Shown here: positions 51,819-60,399 of the stretch, one piece after another | How positions within the stretch are numbered: position 1 is the first letter of the stretch | Layout of the letters: each line of letters starts with the position of its first letter | From: Amycolatopsis australiensis | Lineage (GTDB): Bacteria; Actinomycetota; Actinomycetes; Mycobacteriales; Pseudonocardiaceae | Length of the DNA: 64,000 nt | Reading direction: 5' to 3' | Assembly: GCF_900119165.1 (NCBI RefSeq) | Contig: NZ_FPJG01000006.1 | Span: forward strand, 2,976,001 to 3,040,000 | The notes under the pieces: model-generated | What the model saw: only the letters and a program-made list of their open reading frames with translations | The model's database searches: none | What the model was told of the DNA's origin: nothing | Translations under genes and position numbers: made by a program

Positions 51819-52838
51819 TCAGTTGTTCACGATCTGGTCGACGATCTTCTTGGCGTCGTTGATCGGGATGGCGAAGCCGATGCCGACGCTGCCGGCCGAG
51901 CCGTTCGCCGACGCCGTCGGGCTGTAGAGCGCCGAGTTGATGCCGATCACGTTGCCCTGGCTGTCGACCAGCGCGCCGCCGGAGTTGCCCTGGTTGATCG
52001 CGGCGTCGGTCTGGATCGCGGTGTAGCTGGGCGAGTCCGCGGACCGGTTCGAGGTGCGGCTGAACGGCGACTGCTGCTGGCCCTCGCCGATGTCGGACAG
52101 GTTCCGGTTGAGCGCGCTGACGATGCCGGTGGTGACGGTGTTCTGCAGCCCGCCCGGCGAGCCGATCGCGATGACCTGCTGGCCGACGACCAGCTTGCTC
52201 GAATCGCCCAGCGTCGCCGCGCTGAGGCCGCCGGCGTTCTGGGCCTGCACGACCGCGATGTCCGCCTTGGTGTCGGCGCCGACCACGCTCGCCTGGTACT
52301 TCTTGCCATCCGACGTCGTGACGACGACGTTCCGGGCGCCGTCGACCACGTGGGCGTTGGTCAGGATCCGGCCGTCGGAGGTGAGGATGACGCCGGAGCC
52401 GATGGCCTCGCCCTGGGCGGTGGTGACGTTGATCTGGACGACGCTCGGCGTCACCTTCGCCGCGACGGCGCTCACGTCGTTGGCAGCGGTCGAGTCGGAG
52501 ACCGGCTGCCCGCTCGCGGCCGGCGTGCTCACCGACGTCGTGGTGCCGTCGGCCGAGGTCGTGGTGAGCCCGACGACCGCGGCGCCGCCGGCGCCGCCGA
52601 CCAGCGCGGCGCCGAGGGCGGTGGCGCTGACCATCATCGCGACGCGGCCGCCCTTGCGCGGCTTGGTCTTCAGGGCCGTGGGTGCCTGCTGCTGCGGCGG
52701 CTGCGGGGTGAAGAGAGGGTTCGGCGCCGCCTGCTGCTGGTAGGCGTATTGCGCGTACGGCCCGTACTGCTGGGTGCTCTGGTGCGGCTGGTGCCCACCG
52801 GGTGAGGCGGGGCCGGGCCGGCTCTCGTTCTCGGTCAT
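51819..52838 (-). CDS. HtrA/DegP-type membrane serine protease lacking PDZ
   Basis: A 339-residue S1C protease. A polar Gln/Pro/Tyr-rich cytoplasmic tail (YGPYAQYAYQQQAAPNP) precedes one membrane segment (MMVSATALGAALVGGAGGAA), then an outward protease domain with the triad His in LTNAHVVDG, Asp in TKADIAVVQ and Ser in NQGNSGGALVD. It stops at IVDQIVNN right after the protease domain, so the PDZ domain of classic HtrA is absent. Envelope protein quality control is the likely role. Inverted CTCAGC repeats lie upstream of the start. Confidence 0.94.
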   Translation of the reverse strand: MTENESRPGPASPGGHQPHQSTQQYGPYAQYAYQQQAAPNPLFTPQPPQQQAPTALKTKPRKGGRVAMMVSATALGAALVGGAGGAAVVGLTTTSADGTTTSVSTPAASGQPVSDSTAANDVSAVAAKVTPSVVQINVTTAQGEAIGSGVILTSDGRILTNAHVVDGARNVVVTTSDGKKYQASVVGADTKADIAVVQAQNAGGLSAATLGDSSKLVVGQQVIAIGSPGGLQNTVTTGIVSALNRNLSDIGEGQQQSPFSRTSNRSADSPSYTAIQTDAAINQGNSGGALVDSQGNVIGINSALYSPTASANGSAGSVGIGFAIPINDAKKIVDQIVNN

Positions 52839-52883
52839 GGACCCAGGTTCGCGCCCGTGCTTGTGAGCAGCCTGTGGAAACAC

Positions 52884-52925
52884 CTCAGCCTTTGCTGAGA
52901 AGAATCAGCTGAGAAAACTCAGCTG
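52884..52925. promoter_or_regulatory. Clustered CTCAGC inverted repeats upstream of the protease gene
   Basis: CTCAGC-CTTT-GCTGAG (52884-52899) and CAGCTGAG-AAAA-CTCAGCTG (52906-52925) are two perfect hairpins in the 98 bp between the M20 stop and the protease start. They could end the M20 transcript or be operator boxes; CTCAG-type repeats recall sites described before mycobacterial pepD (from memory, unverified). Confidence 0.55.
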
Positions 52926-52936
52926 ACACTCAGGCT

Positions 52937-54259
52937 TCAGGCGAAGAACGACGGGACGTCCAAGGCTCCTCCCGCCGCTTCGAACTCGTCGTGCACCGCC
53001 TTCCGCAGCTCGGCGTCCGCGAGGTAGTCGGCGGCGGTGAGGGCCAGGCCCAGCGCGCCGTCACGGACCGCGGTGTCCCCGGTGGACGATCCGGCCGCGG
53101 CCGCGAACTCCTTGGTGTGCAACGCGACCGTGGGACCGGAGACGGCGAGCATCGGGTGCAGCGCCGGCATCCGGTAGGAGAGGTTGCCGAGGTCGGTGGA
53201 GCCGGTGAGCGATTCGGGGACGATGCCCGGCGGCAGCGGCTTGCGGCCGGTGAGCGCCTGGTTGACCGACCACCGCCCGGCGAGCGCGGTGTTGAACCGG
53301 ATCGGCAGGTAGGCGGGCTGGGCATCCCAGACCAGCTCGACCCCGCAGCCGGTCATCGCCGCCGCGCCCTCCGCGATGGCCGTCATGCGGGCGGCGAGGT
53401 CGCGCAGGGTTTCCGGGTTCTGGGACCGGAGGTAGAACAGCAGCGCGGCGCGGGCCGGGATGACGTTCGGCCGGGCACCGCCGTCGGTGAACACGCCGTG
53501 GACGCGGTCGCTTTGCGGAAGTTGCTGGCGCAGCGCGGAAACGCCCTGGTATGCGGCGACGGCGGCGTCGAGCGCGTTGCGGCCCATGAACGGCTGGGCG
53601 GACGCGTGCGCCCCGACGCCGTGGAAGATCATCTCCAGCTGACGCCGGCCGAGGAACGGGTGCAGCGCGATGTCGTGGCTGAACGGGTGCAGCATGATCA
53701 CCGCGTCGACGTCGTCGAACACGCCGGCGCGGGCCAGGATCTCCTTGCCGCCACCGCCTTCTTCGGCCGGCGTCCCGATGAGGCTGACGCGGCCACCGAG
53801 CCGCTCGGCGACCGTCGCGGCGCCGAGGAAGCCGCCGGCCGCGGTGGTGCAGATGATGTTGTGGCCGCACGCGTGGCCGAGGCCGGGCAGCGCGTCGTAC
53901 TCGGCCAGGACGGCGATGTGCGGGCCGTCCTGCTCCTTCGTGCTGACGCGCAGTGCGGTGTCGAGCCCGCCGACGCCGACGGTGGCTTCGTGGCCGTGGC
54001 GGTTCAGGAGGTCGGCCAGTGCGCGGACCGACCGGTGCTCGGCGAAGCCCTCTTCGGGATGGGCGTGCAGATCTTGGCTCAATGCCACCAGATCGGGGGA
54101 GCTGCGCTCGACCGCGGCGGTCACTTCGGCCCGCGTCGCCGCGTCCGCGCCGGTGTGCGGCGAGGACAGCGGTTCGGCGGCCGCGACGGCGTCGGCGGTG
54201 GCCGCCACCAGGGAACGCAGGTAGCTGTCGTCGGGCGGGACGGGATCGGCGTGGGTCAT
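52937..54259 (-). CDS. M20-family metallo-amidohydrolase
   Basis: A 440-residue M20/AbgB-like amidohydrolase. LVALSQDLHAHPEEGFAEHR is the family opening, GLGHACGHNIICTTAAGG gives His/Cys-His metal ligands, GTPAEEGGGGKEILARAG holds the catalytic Glu pair, and MIFHGVGAHASAQPFMGRNA starts the lid domain. Relatives cleave p-aminobenzoyl-glutamate or N-acyl amino acids; the exact substrate is not clear. No signal peptide is seen, so it is cytosolic. Confidence 0.93.
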   Translation of the reverse strand: MTHADPVPPDDSYLRSLVAATADAVAAAEPLSSPHTGADAATRAEVTAAVERSSPDLVALSQDLHAHPEEGFAEHRSVRALADLLNRHGHEATVGVGGLDTALRVSTKEQDGPHIAVLAEYDALPGLGHACGHNIICTTAAGGFLGAATVAERLGGRVSLIGTPAEEGGGGKEILARAGVFDDVDAVIMLHPFSHDIALHPFLGRRQLEMIFHGVGAHASAQPFMGRNALDAAVAAYQGVSALRQQLPQSDRVHGVFTDGGARPNVIPARAALLFYLRSQNPETLRDLAARMTAIAEGAAAMTGCGVELVWDAQPAYLPIRFNTALAGRWSVNQALTGRKPLPPGIVPESLTGSTDLGNLSYRMPALHPMLAVSGPTVALHTKEFAAAAGSSTGDTAVRDGALGLALTAADYLADAELRKAVHDEFEAAGGALDVPSFFA

Positions 54260-54299
54260 GGCGCCGATGCTAGCCCGGGGGTCCGACAGTTCGCGGTGA

Positions 54300-55052
54300 T
54301 CAGCTCCGGCGGCCCGCCACGATCTGCGTGACACCCGCGTACCGCTCGCTGATTCCGGTGAAGCCGCGGGCGCGCAGGCCTGCCGCGATTTCGCCGCGGT
54401 CGAACATCCGCTGGCCGCTCAGCGCCCCGCCGATCGACTCGGCCAGCCGCACGGGCTGCCGGCCGCGGCGGGCGCTGGTGAGCAGGACGATCCGGCCGCC
54501 GGGTTTCAGCACGCGTGCGAAGGAGTCCAGCGCGGTTTCCGGCTCGGCGAACATGTGCAGGGCGGCAAAGCAGCAGATTCCGTCCACAGTGGATTCTTTC
54601 AGCGGCAGATGGACGGCGTCGGCGCGCAGGTAGGCGACGGTGTCCGGAGCGCCCTCGGCGACGGCCTTGGCGAGCATCGTGCGCGCGCCGTCGAGGCCGA
54701 TCGCCAGGCCGTCCGGAGCGACGGCCGCGCCGAACGCCCGGGTGAAGCGGCCGGTGCCGCAGGCGACGTCGAGGACGACGTCGCCCGGGGTGAGGGCGAG
54801 GAGCTTCGCCGCGAGCCGGACCTCGCCGGCCATGCTCGGCCCGAACGGGCCTTTGAGCGCGCGGCCGAGGGCGGGGCGCCAGTACCGCTCGTTGACCTGC
54901 GGGAGCAGCGTGGTGCGCATCAGGCGCTGGGTGAGGCCGGTCGGCGGGCCTGCCTGGTCTGCCTCGCCCAGCAGGTCGAGAAAGCCCTGCGCGGGCTGGG
55001 CCGGGGTGTCGAGCAGGCGTTGGAGCCGCTCGGTGGCTGTCTGTGCCGGCAT
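54300..55052 (-). CDS. SAM-dependent methyltransferase
   Basis: A 250-residue class I methyltransferase. SAM motif I is VVLDVACGTGRFTRAFGAAV near residue 92, motif II around AYLRADAVHLPLKESTVDGI, and the post-motif FARVLKPGGRIVLLTSARRG. The N-terminal 85 residues resemble the UbiE-like/mycobacterial lipid-methyltransferase group. AGGAGG lies five bases before the ATG. Substrate unknown. It is divergent from the AlkA-like gene. Confidence 0.92.
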   Translation of the reverse strand: MPAQTATERLQRLLDTPAQPAQGFLDLLGEADQAGPPTGLTQRLMRTTLLPQVNERYWRPALGRALKGPFGPSMAGEVRLAAKLLALTPGDVVLDVACGTGRFTRAFGAAVAPDGLAIGLDGARTMLAKAVAEGAPDTVAYLRADAVHLPLKESTVDGICCFAALHMFAEPETALDSFARVLKPGGRIVLLTSARRGRQPVRLAESIGGALSGQRMFDRGEIAAGLRARGFTGISERYAGVTQIVAGRRS

Positions 55053-55199
55053 GGCCCTCCTCTCGTCCGGATACCGGCAGTATGTCAAATCGCGGCCACT
55101 CGAAAGAGTGAACAATCTCGGGGACCAGGCGTTCGAGCCCGGAAATTGTCGGTGCCGGTGCCTAACGTCGCAGGCGAGGTCCCGATCCGAGGAGGAGAC

Positions 55200-56102
55200 A
55201 TGACGATTCCCATGCTGGGCGGCGAAATCACGGTCCGTGGCGACTTCGACCTGGCGGCGGCGGCCCGGTTCCTGGCCGGCTTCGCCCCGGCCGGGCAGCC
55301 GGAAGCGGAACCCGGCGCGCTGCGGCTGGCGTTCCCGCTGGAGGGCGAGTGGACACCGGTGGGCGCGGTGCTGCGGCAGAGATCGCCGGGCGAGGTGGCG
55401 GTGGAGGTCCACGGCCCGCCCGAGCACGCCGGCGCGGTGGTGGAGCAGGTGCGGCGGATGTGCGCACTGGACGTGGACGGCACGGAGTTCGGCGGCGTCG
55501 GCCGCCGCGACCCGGTCATCGGGTTGGCGCAGGAAGCGCATCCGGGCCTGCGGCCGGTGCTGTTCGCATCCCCGTACGAGGCGGCGTGCTGGGCGGTGCT
55601 GAGCCACCGGGTCCGGATGGCACAGGCGGTCCGGCTGCGCCGCGACCTGACGGAACGCCACGGCACAGAGCTCGACGTGGGCGGAAGGGTGTTGACAGCG
55701 TTCCCGGAGCCGGCGGCGCTGGCGAAGCTGGAGCACCTGCCGGGAGCACCGGAGGTGAAGCTGCAACGCCTGCGAGCAATGGGGGAGGCGGCGGCCGCGG
55801 GAATGCTGGACGCGGCGGCACTGCGGGCAATGCCGGCGGAGGACGCGCTGAAGGAGCTGCAGAGGCTGCCGGGGATAGGCCGGTTCAGCGCGGAGCTGAT
55901 CCTGATCCGCGGCGCGGGCCACCCGGACGTGTACCCGCGAGGAGAACAGCGCCTGCACGAGATCATGCGCGCGGCGTACCACCTCCCGGACGCGGGGGCG
56001 GAGGAGCTGGCGGAGATCGCGGAGGCCTGGGCACCGTATCGGAGCTGGGCGGCGTTTTTGCTCCGGGTGGAAGGGGAGGCCCGGCTGCGGGAGTCCCGAT
56101 GA
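55200..56102 (+). CDS. AlkA-like DNA-3-methyladenine glycosylase
   Basis: A 300-residue HhH-GPD glycosylase. The N-terminal 110 residues form the AlkA-type beta domain; PYEAACWAVLSHRVRMAQAV starts the helical core, and the helix-hairpin-helix is in LKELQRLPGIGRFSAELILI followed by RGAGHPDVYPRGEQRLHEIM. At the site of the catalytic Asp in AlkA-type enzymes the sequence has Glu (GEQRLH). It should excise alkylated bases. GGAGGAG lies four bases before ATG 55200. A tandem repeat follows its stop. Confidence 0.9.
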   Translation: MTIPMLGGEITVRGDFDLAAAARFLAGFAPAGQPEAEPGALRLAFPLEGEWTPVGAVLRQRSPGEVAVEVHGPPEHAGAVVEQVRRMCALDVDGTEFGGVGRRDPVIGLAQEAHPGLRPVLFASPYEAACWAVLSHRVRMAQAVRLRRDLTERHGTELDVGGRVLTAFPEPAALAKLEHLPGAPEVKLQRLRAMGEAAAAGMLDAAALRAMPAEDALKELQRLPGIGRFSAELILIRGAGHPDVYPRGEQRLHEIMRAAYHLPDAGAEELAEIAEAWAPYRSWAAFLLRVEGEARLRESR

Positions 56103-56130
56103 GACGGTCCACGCGCTGTGTGGACGGCAG

Positions 56131-56505
56131 GAGGCGGAGCCGGGTCGGCGTTTCCGGGCGGGGGGTGGTGGCCGGGGCCGCGGGGGGTGGAGCAGGTCCG
56201 GCGCGGATGGCTGGGTGGCACAGCCGGGTGGGCGTTTCCGGGCGGGGTGGTGGCCGGGGCCGCGGGGGGTGGAGCAGGTCCGGCGCGGATGGCTGGGTGG
56301 CACAGCCGGGTGGGCGTTTCCGGGCGGGGTGGTGGCCGGGGCGGCGAGGGGCGAGCAGGTCCGGCGCGGATGGCTGGGTGGTGGAGCCGGGTGGGCGTTT
56401 CCGGGCGGGGTGGTGGCCGGGGCGGCGAGGGGCGAGCAGGTCCGGCGCGGATGGCTGGGTGGTGGAGCCGGGTGGGCGTTTCCGGGCGGGGTGTGGGCCG
56501 TTCGT
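56131..56505. repeat. Tandem 81-84 bp repeat, about 4.5 units
   Basis: The motif GGCGTTTCCGGGCGGGG recurs at 56147, 56231, 56313, 56394 and 56475, spacing 84, 82, 81 and 81 bp, within nearly identical units containing CAGGTCCGGCGCGGATGGCT. The first unit is the most diverged and the last is partial. It starts 28 bp after the glycosylase stop. The long ORFs through it on both strands are a by-product of very high GC. Confidence 0.9.
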
Positions 56506-56914
56506 GCCCGACCCGGCATCCCGGGCGGCGCGTGGCTGGCCGAGAGGGGCTGTGACCCCATCCGGGCGGCTACTCCGCGCGCTGCCTGCCGATCGGCCGA
56601 GCCCCAGCTCGGCGGCGGGTTGCCGATCGGTCGCGAGCCGCCCAGCTCCGCTGCTGTCCGCTGGCTGCCGACCAGTCGCGCCCTCGGCGCCCGCCATGCC
56701 CGGGTCCCGCCGATCGGTCGCGAGCCGGGTCTAGCCCGCTGCCGCTGACCAGCAGCGAGGCCCAGTGCCCGCGCTCCCTCGAAACCGCAGGCCGATCACC
56801 CGACCCCCGTCACCCACAGAAAGGAGAACCGCATCGAGCCTTACCCCGACCCAGCGAGCCACCGCACGGCAGGGACTCACAGTAGCCAGATATCGCCTGT
56901 GGTGAGGTGTCCGG
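56506..56914. other. Gene-free stretch with short dispersed repeats
   Basis: No ORF is credible. CCGATCGGTCGCGAGCC occurs twice (about 56623 and 56709), with a diverged third copy between. The last 50 bp before 56915 may hold the promoter of the peptidase gene. Confidence 0.5.
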
Positions 56915-57667
56915 GTGAGCTCGCCCGTTCAACTCGCATCCGCCGGCCCGGCCGCTGACGCCCTCTCCGCCACCTCCACCCTGGTCGAGCAGGCCCAAAC
57001 GCCCGCCGTGATCACCCTGGTCGCCGGTGGCGTCGCGTTGCTGGTCGTGCTCGTCGGCGGCCGGCCGTGGCGGTTGGCGCGCAACGTCGTCACCATCGTG
57101 CACGAGGCCGGGCACGCCTTCGCCGCCGTGCTTGTCGGGCGGCGGTTGCAGGGCATCAAGCTGCACTCCGACACCTCCGGTGTCACCGTCTCGCGCGGGA
57201 AGCCCGAGGGACCCGGCATGGCCTTCACCGCCATGTCCGGCTACCTCGCCCCTTCCGTGCTCGGGCTGCTGCTCGCCAGCCTGCTCGGCGCCGACCTCGT
57301 CGGCACCGTGCTCGGCCTGATCGCGCTGCTGCTGCTCGGCGTGCTGGTGATGGTGCGCAACGCCTACGGGGTGTTCACCGTCGTCGTCAGCGCCGTCGTG
57401 CTCGCGCTCGTCGCCTTCGTGGCGCCGGTCGAGGTGCAGGCGCCGTTCAGCTACCTCGTGACGTGGTTCCTGCTCTTCGGCGGCGTGCGGCCCGTGATCG
57501 AGCTGCAGGTCAAACGGCGGCAGGGCCGGGCCCGCGACTCCGACGCCGACCAGCTCGGCCGGCTCACCGCGGTGCCGCCGGTGCTGTGGGTGCTGGTCTT
57601 CACCGTCGCGACCGTCAGCTGCCTGATCGCCGGCGGGCTGTGGCTGCTGGAGCCCGTCGCCGCCTAG
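56915..57667 (+). CDS. M50-family-like membrane metallopeptidase
   Basis: A 250-residue membrane protein. The zinc motif TIVHEAGHAFAAVLVGRRLQ lies inside the membrane region near residue 63, and GIKLHSDTSGVTVSRG follows, as in M50B/site-2-protease-like proteins. Five to six hydrophobic segments are visible (TLVAGGVALLVVLVG, PSVLGLLLASLLGADLVG, VFTVVVSAVVLALVAFVA). The usual second motif (NPDG-type) is not clear; WFLLFGGVRPVIEL may take its place. GTG 56915 follows GAGG. It is tightly followed by proA. Confidence 0.9.
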   Translation: MSSPVQLASAGPAADALSATSTLVEQAQTPAVITLVAGGVALLVVLVGGRPWRLARNVVTIVHEAGHAFAAVLVGRRLQGIKLHSDTSGVTVSRGKPEGPGMAFTAMSGYLAPSVLGLLLASLLGADLVGTVLGLIALLLLGVLVMVRNAYGVFTVVVSAVVLALVAFVAPVEVQAPFSYLVTWFLLFGGVRPVIELQVKRRQGRARDSDADQLGRLTAVPPVLWVLVFTVATVSCLIAGGLWLLEPVAA

Positions 57668-57721
57668 TCACGCCCATGCGGCAAACTGGTCTCCGCTGGT
57701 CCGCGCGGAGGGAGACGAACG

Positions 57722-58954
57722 ATGGACGAGGTCGCCAAGGCCGTGGAGGAGTGCGCACGGGCGGCGAAGCTGGCCGCGCCGTCGCTCGCCGCCGCCTCCG
57801 CCGAGGCCGTCGATGCCTCCCTCACCGGGATGGCCGAACGGCTGCTCGCGCACCGTGACGAGATCCTCGAGGCCAACCAGGCCGACGTCGAGCGCGCGAA
57901 GGCCGACGGGATGAGCGCCGGCCTGCTCGACCGGCTCACCATCACCCCGGAGCGGCTGACGGGCATGGCCGAGCAGCTGCGGCTGCTCGCCGGCGCCCCG
58001 CACCAGGAGCGCTCGGTCGACGTGTCCACCCTGGACGGCGGCCTCAAGCTCGTCGAACGGCGCCGCCCGGTCGGCGTCATCGGCGCGAACTACGAGGCGC
58101 GGCCGAACGTGACCGTCGACGTCGCGTCGCAGCTGGTCAAGTCGCGCAACGCCGGCGTGCTCCGCACGGGCTCGGCCGCGCTCGGCTCGGCGCAGCGGCT
58201 GCGCGAGGTCGTCATCGCGCCGGCGCTGACCGAGGCCGGCATCGACGCCGACTGCGTCCAGCTCGTGCCGCGGGTGGAGCGCGAGGCGGCGTCCGCGCTG
58301 GTGCGGCTGCCGAACCTGGTCCCGCTCGTGATCCTGCGCGGCAGCGGCGACAGCACGCGGGCCCTGGCCACCGAAGCGGCGGTCCACGGCGTCCGCACGC
58401 TCGCCCACGCCGACGGCGGCGGCGTCCTGTACGTCGACCGCGGCGCGGACGTCACCAAGGTGCGTGACCTCGTGTACGCCAGCCTCGACCGCCTCGGCGT
58501 CTGCAACCGGCTGAACCTGCTGCTCATCCACGAGGGCATCCACGACGACGTCTGGCCCGCCATCTCCGAGGCGCTCGCCGAGCGCGGTGTCACGCCTTCG
58601 CTGGCCCCGCACGAGCACGCGATCGGCTACGAGTGGGCGCTCGACTCCGAGCGTGAAGCGACCGTCACGGTCGCGAAGGTCGGCGCGCTCGCGGACGCCG
58701 TCGAGATCGCCAACGAGCAGACGTCCGGCCTCGCGGCGGGCATCGCCACCGAGGACGAGTCGGCCGCCGACGCCTTCTTCGACGGCTACACCGGCACCGG
58801 CGTCTTCTGGAACGCCCCGACCCGCCTCCTCGACGGCTTCAAGCTGCTCGCCGTCCCGGAGACCGGCATCAACCTGGACAAGGTCCCCGGCCCCCGCGGC
58901 CCGGTGACGTACACGGACCTCTACGTCCGCCAGTACGCCGTCCTGCCCGCCTGA
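57722..58954 (+). CDS. proA: Glutamate-5-semialdehyde dehydrogenase family (ProA)
   Basis: A 410-residue aldehyde-dehydrogenase-fold enzyme of the gamma-glutamyl phosphate reductase group: LKLVERRRPVGVIGANYEAR, PNVTVDVASQLVKSRNAGVL, the catalytic Cys in LDRLGVCNRLNLLLIH and the tail GPRGPVTYTDLYVRQYAV. It reduces L-glutamyl-5-phosphate with NADPH in proline synthesis. The sequence is divergent from standard ProA in several blocks (GANYEARPN rather than GVIYESRPN), so a variant substrate is possible. No proB is adjacent. Confidence 0.88.
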   Translation: MDEVAKAVEECARAAKLAAPSLAAASAEAVDASLTGMAERLLAHRDEILEANQADVERAKADGMSAGLLDRLTITPERLTGMAEQLRLLAGAPHQERSVDVSTLDGGLKLVERRRPVGVIGANYEARPNVTVDVASQLVKSRNAGVLRTGSAALGSAQRLREVVIAPALTEAGIDADCVQLVPRVEREAASALVRLPNLVPLVILRGSGDSTRALATEAAVHGVRTLAHADGGGVLYVDRGADVTKVRDLVYASLDRLGVCNRLNLLLIHEGIHDDVWPAISEALAERGVTPSLAPHEHAIGYEWALDSEREATVTVAKVGALADAVEIANEQTSGLAAGIATEDESAADAFFDGYTGTGVFWNAPTRLLDGFKLLAVPETGINLDKVPGPRGPVTYTDLYVRQYAVLPA

Positions 58955-58961
58955 GCCACGG

Positions 58962-59213
58962 CTAGATCGTCGGGCCGATGCTCGCGATCCGGCGGAGCTC
59001 ACGGACCGTGTCGGCGGCGTTGGCCACCAGCTCGGTCCGGTCTCCGGCGTCGCCCGAGTAGCGGTAGATCGCCGTCGGGCCGTCGCCGATCGCGATCGCC
59101 GCGACCAGGCGGCCTTCCGGGTCGCGGGTGAGCCCGGTCGTCACCGACACCTCCCGGCCGACCGTGTCGACCGTGGTCAGGGTCCGTTCGTGGTACCAGC
59201 CGCGCGTGCCCAT
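58962..59213 (-). CDS. Small hypothetical protein
   Basis: An 83-residue ORF (TRGWYHERTLTTVDTVGREV, SVTTGLTRDPEGRLVAAIAI, DGPTAIYRYSGDAGDRTELV) with a beta-rich pattern and normal codon usage. It fills the space between the convergent proA and the divergent RibD-like gene. I do not recognise it. Its ATG is at 59213, 54 bp from the RibD-like start. Confidence 0.7.
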   Translation of the reverse strand: MGTRGWYHERTLTTVDTVGREVSVTTGLTRDPEGRLVAAIAIGDGPTAIYRYSGDAGDRTELVANAADTVRELRRIASIGPTI

Positions 59214-59267
59214 GCCGGGTAGACGCCGCGATCGCCGGGCGCGTTACGGCCCGGCATACTGGGCCGG

Positions 59268-60362
59268 GTGATCACCCGGCCGCACGTCCTGCTGTCCGCC
59301 GCGCAATCGCTCGACGGCTTCCTCGACGACACCTCGCCCCGGCGGCTCGTTCTGTCCACTGAGGACGATTTCGCCGTCGTGGACCGGCTGCGGGCCGAGG
59401 CCGACGCCATCTTCGTCGGCGCCGGGACCGTGCGCGCGGACAACCCGCGGCTGCTCGTGCGCTCGCCGCGGCTGCGGCAACAACGGCTGGAACAGGGTAA
59501 ACCCGAACAACCGGTCAAGGTCACCGTGACCACCCGCGGCCTCGACCCGGACGCGCAGTTCTTCACCACGGGCGACACCGAAAAGATCGTCTACGCCCCA
59601 CCGGGAGCGGCGGACGCGCTGAAGCACGTCGCCACCGTCGTCGACGCCGGGAACCCGCCGGACTTCGGGCACGTCCTCGACGACCTCGGGGCGCGCGGCA
59701 TCCGGAAGCTGCTGGTCGAGGGCGGCGGCGGGATCCACACCCGGTTCCTCACCGAAGGGCTCGCCGACGAGCTGCGGCTGGCGATCGCGCCGTTCTTCGT
59801 CGGGCAGCCGGACGCGCCGCGGTTCGTCGGGCCCGGCCTCTACCCGCGGCCACTGGTCCTCACCGCCGCGAAGGAACTGCAGGGCATGGCGATCCTCGAG
59901 TACCGCGCCGCGGACGAGCCGACCGGCCGGGACGTCCGGCGGCTCCGGGAAGCCATCGCGCTCGCCGCCCAGTGCCCGCCGAGCCACACCTTCCGGGTCG
60001 GGGCCGTCGTCACCGACGCCGACGGCGACGTCATCGCCACCGGGCATTCCGGCGAAGGCGACCCGTTGAACCACGCCGAAGAAGCGGCGCTCGCGAAGTG
60101 CGCCGGTGACCCGCGCCTGGCCGCGGCGACGATGTACAGCTCCCTGGAACCGTGCAGCCACCGCAGTTCCCACCCGCGCAGCTGCACGCAGCTCATCCTC
60201 GACGCCGGCATCCCGCGCGTGGTGTTCGCGTGGCGCGAGCCGCCGGTCTTCGTCGACGCGCAGGGCACCGAGCTGCTGCGCGCGGCCGGGCGGCACGTCG
60301 TCGAGGTGCCCGCGCTGACCCCGGAGGTCCAGCGCGAGAACACCCACCTCGACTGGAGCTAA
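59268..60362 (+). CDS. RibD-like bifunctional protein with swapped domain order
   Basis: A 364-residue fusion. Residues about 1-215 are a RibD_C/dihydrofolate-reductase-like domain (LLSAAQSLDGFLDDTSPRRL, AIFVGAGTVRADNPRLLVRS, KLLVEGGGGIHTRFLTEGLA). Residues about 225-350 are a cytidine-deaminase-like domain with zinc motifs in DPLNHAEEAALAKCA (HAE) and SSLEPCSHRSSHPRSCTQLI (PC...C). In standard RibD the deaminase comes first, so the order here is reversed. It likely performs the deaminase and reductase steps of riboflavin-type pyrimidine processing. GTG 59268 is the start. Confidence 0.9.
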   Translation: MITRPHVLLSAAQSLDGFLDDTSPRRLVLSTEDDFAVVDRLRAEADAIFVGAGTVRADNPRLLVRSPRLRQQRLEQGKPEQPVKVTVTTRGLDPDAQFFTTGDTEKIVYAPPGAADALKHVATVVDAGNPPDFGHVLDDLGARGIRKLLVEGGGGIHTRFLTEGLADELRLAIAPFFVGQPDAPRFVGPGLYPRPLVLTAAKELQGMAILEYRAADEPTGRDVRRLREAIALAAQCPPSHTFRVGAVVTDADGDVIATGHSGEGDPLNHAEEAALAKCAGDPRLAAATMYSSLEPCSHRSSHPRSCTQLILDAGIPRVVFAWREPPVFVDAQGTELLRAAGRHVVEVPALTPEVQRENTHLDWS

Positions 60363-60391
60363 CCCCGTGCCGGCCGGGAGCCGGCACGGGG
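60363..60391. terminator. Bidirectional hairpin terminator
   Basis: CCCCGTGCCGGC and GCCGGCACGGGG (12 bp, perfect) with a five-base loop lie between the convergent RibD-like and chitinase genes. Confidence 0.85.
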
Positions 60392-60399
60392 CTGGCTCG

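Noticed and set aside
56131..56505. Tandem repeat as CRISPR array
   Set aside because: Units are contiguous 81-84 bp copies without unique spacers, and no cas gene is near.
54300..56561. A very long minus-strand frame joining the methyltransferase to the tandem repeat
   Set aside because: It is antisense to the glycosylase gene and arises from high GC; the methyltransferase has its own ATG and ribosome site at 55052.
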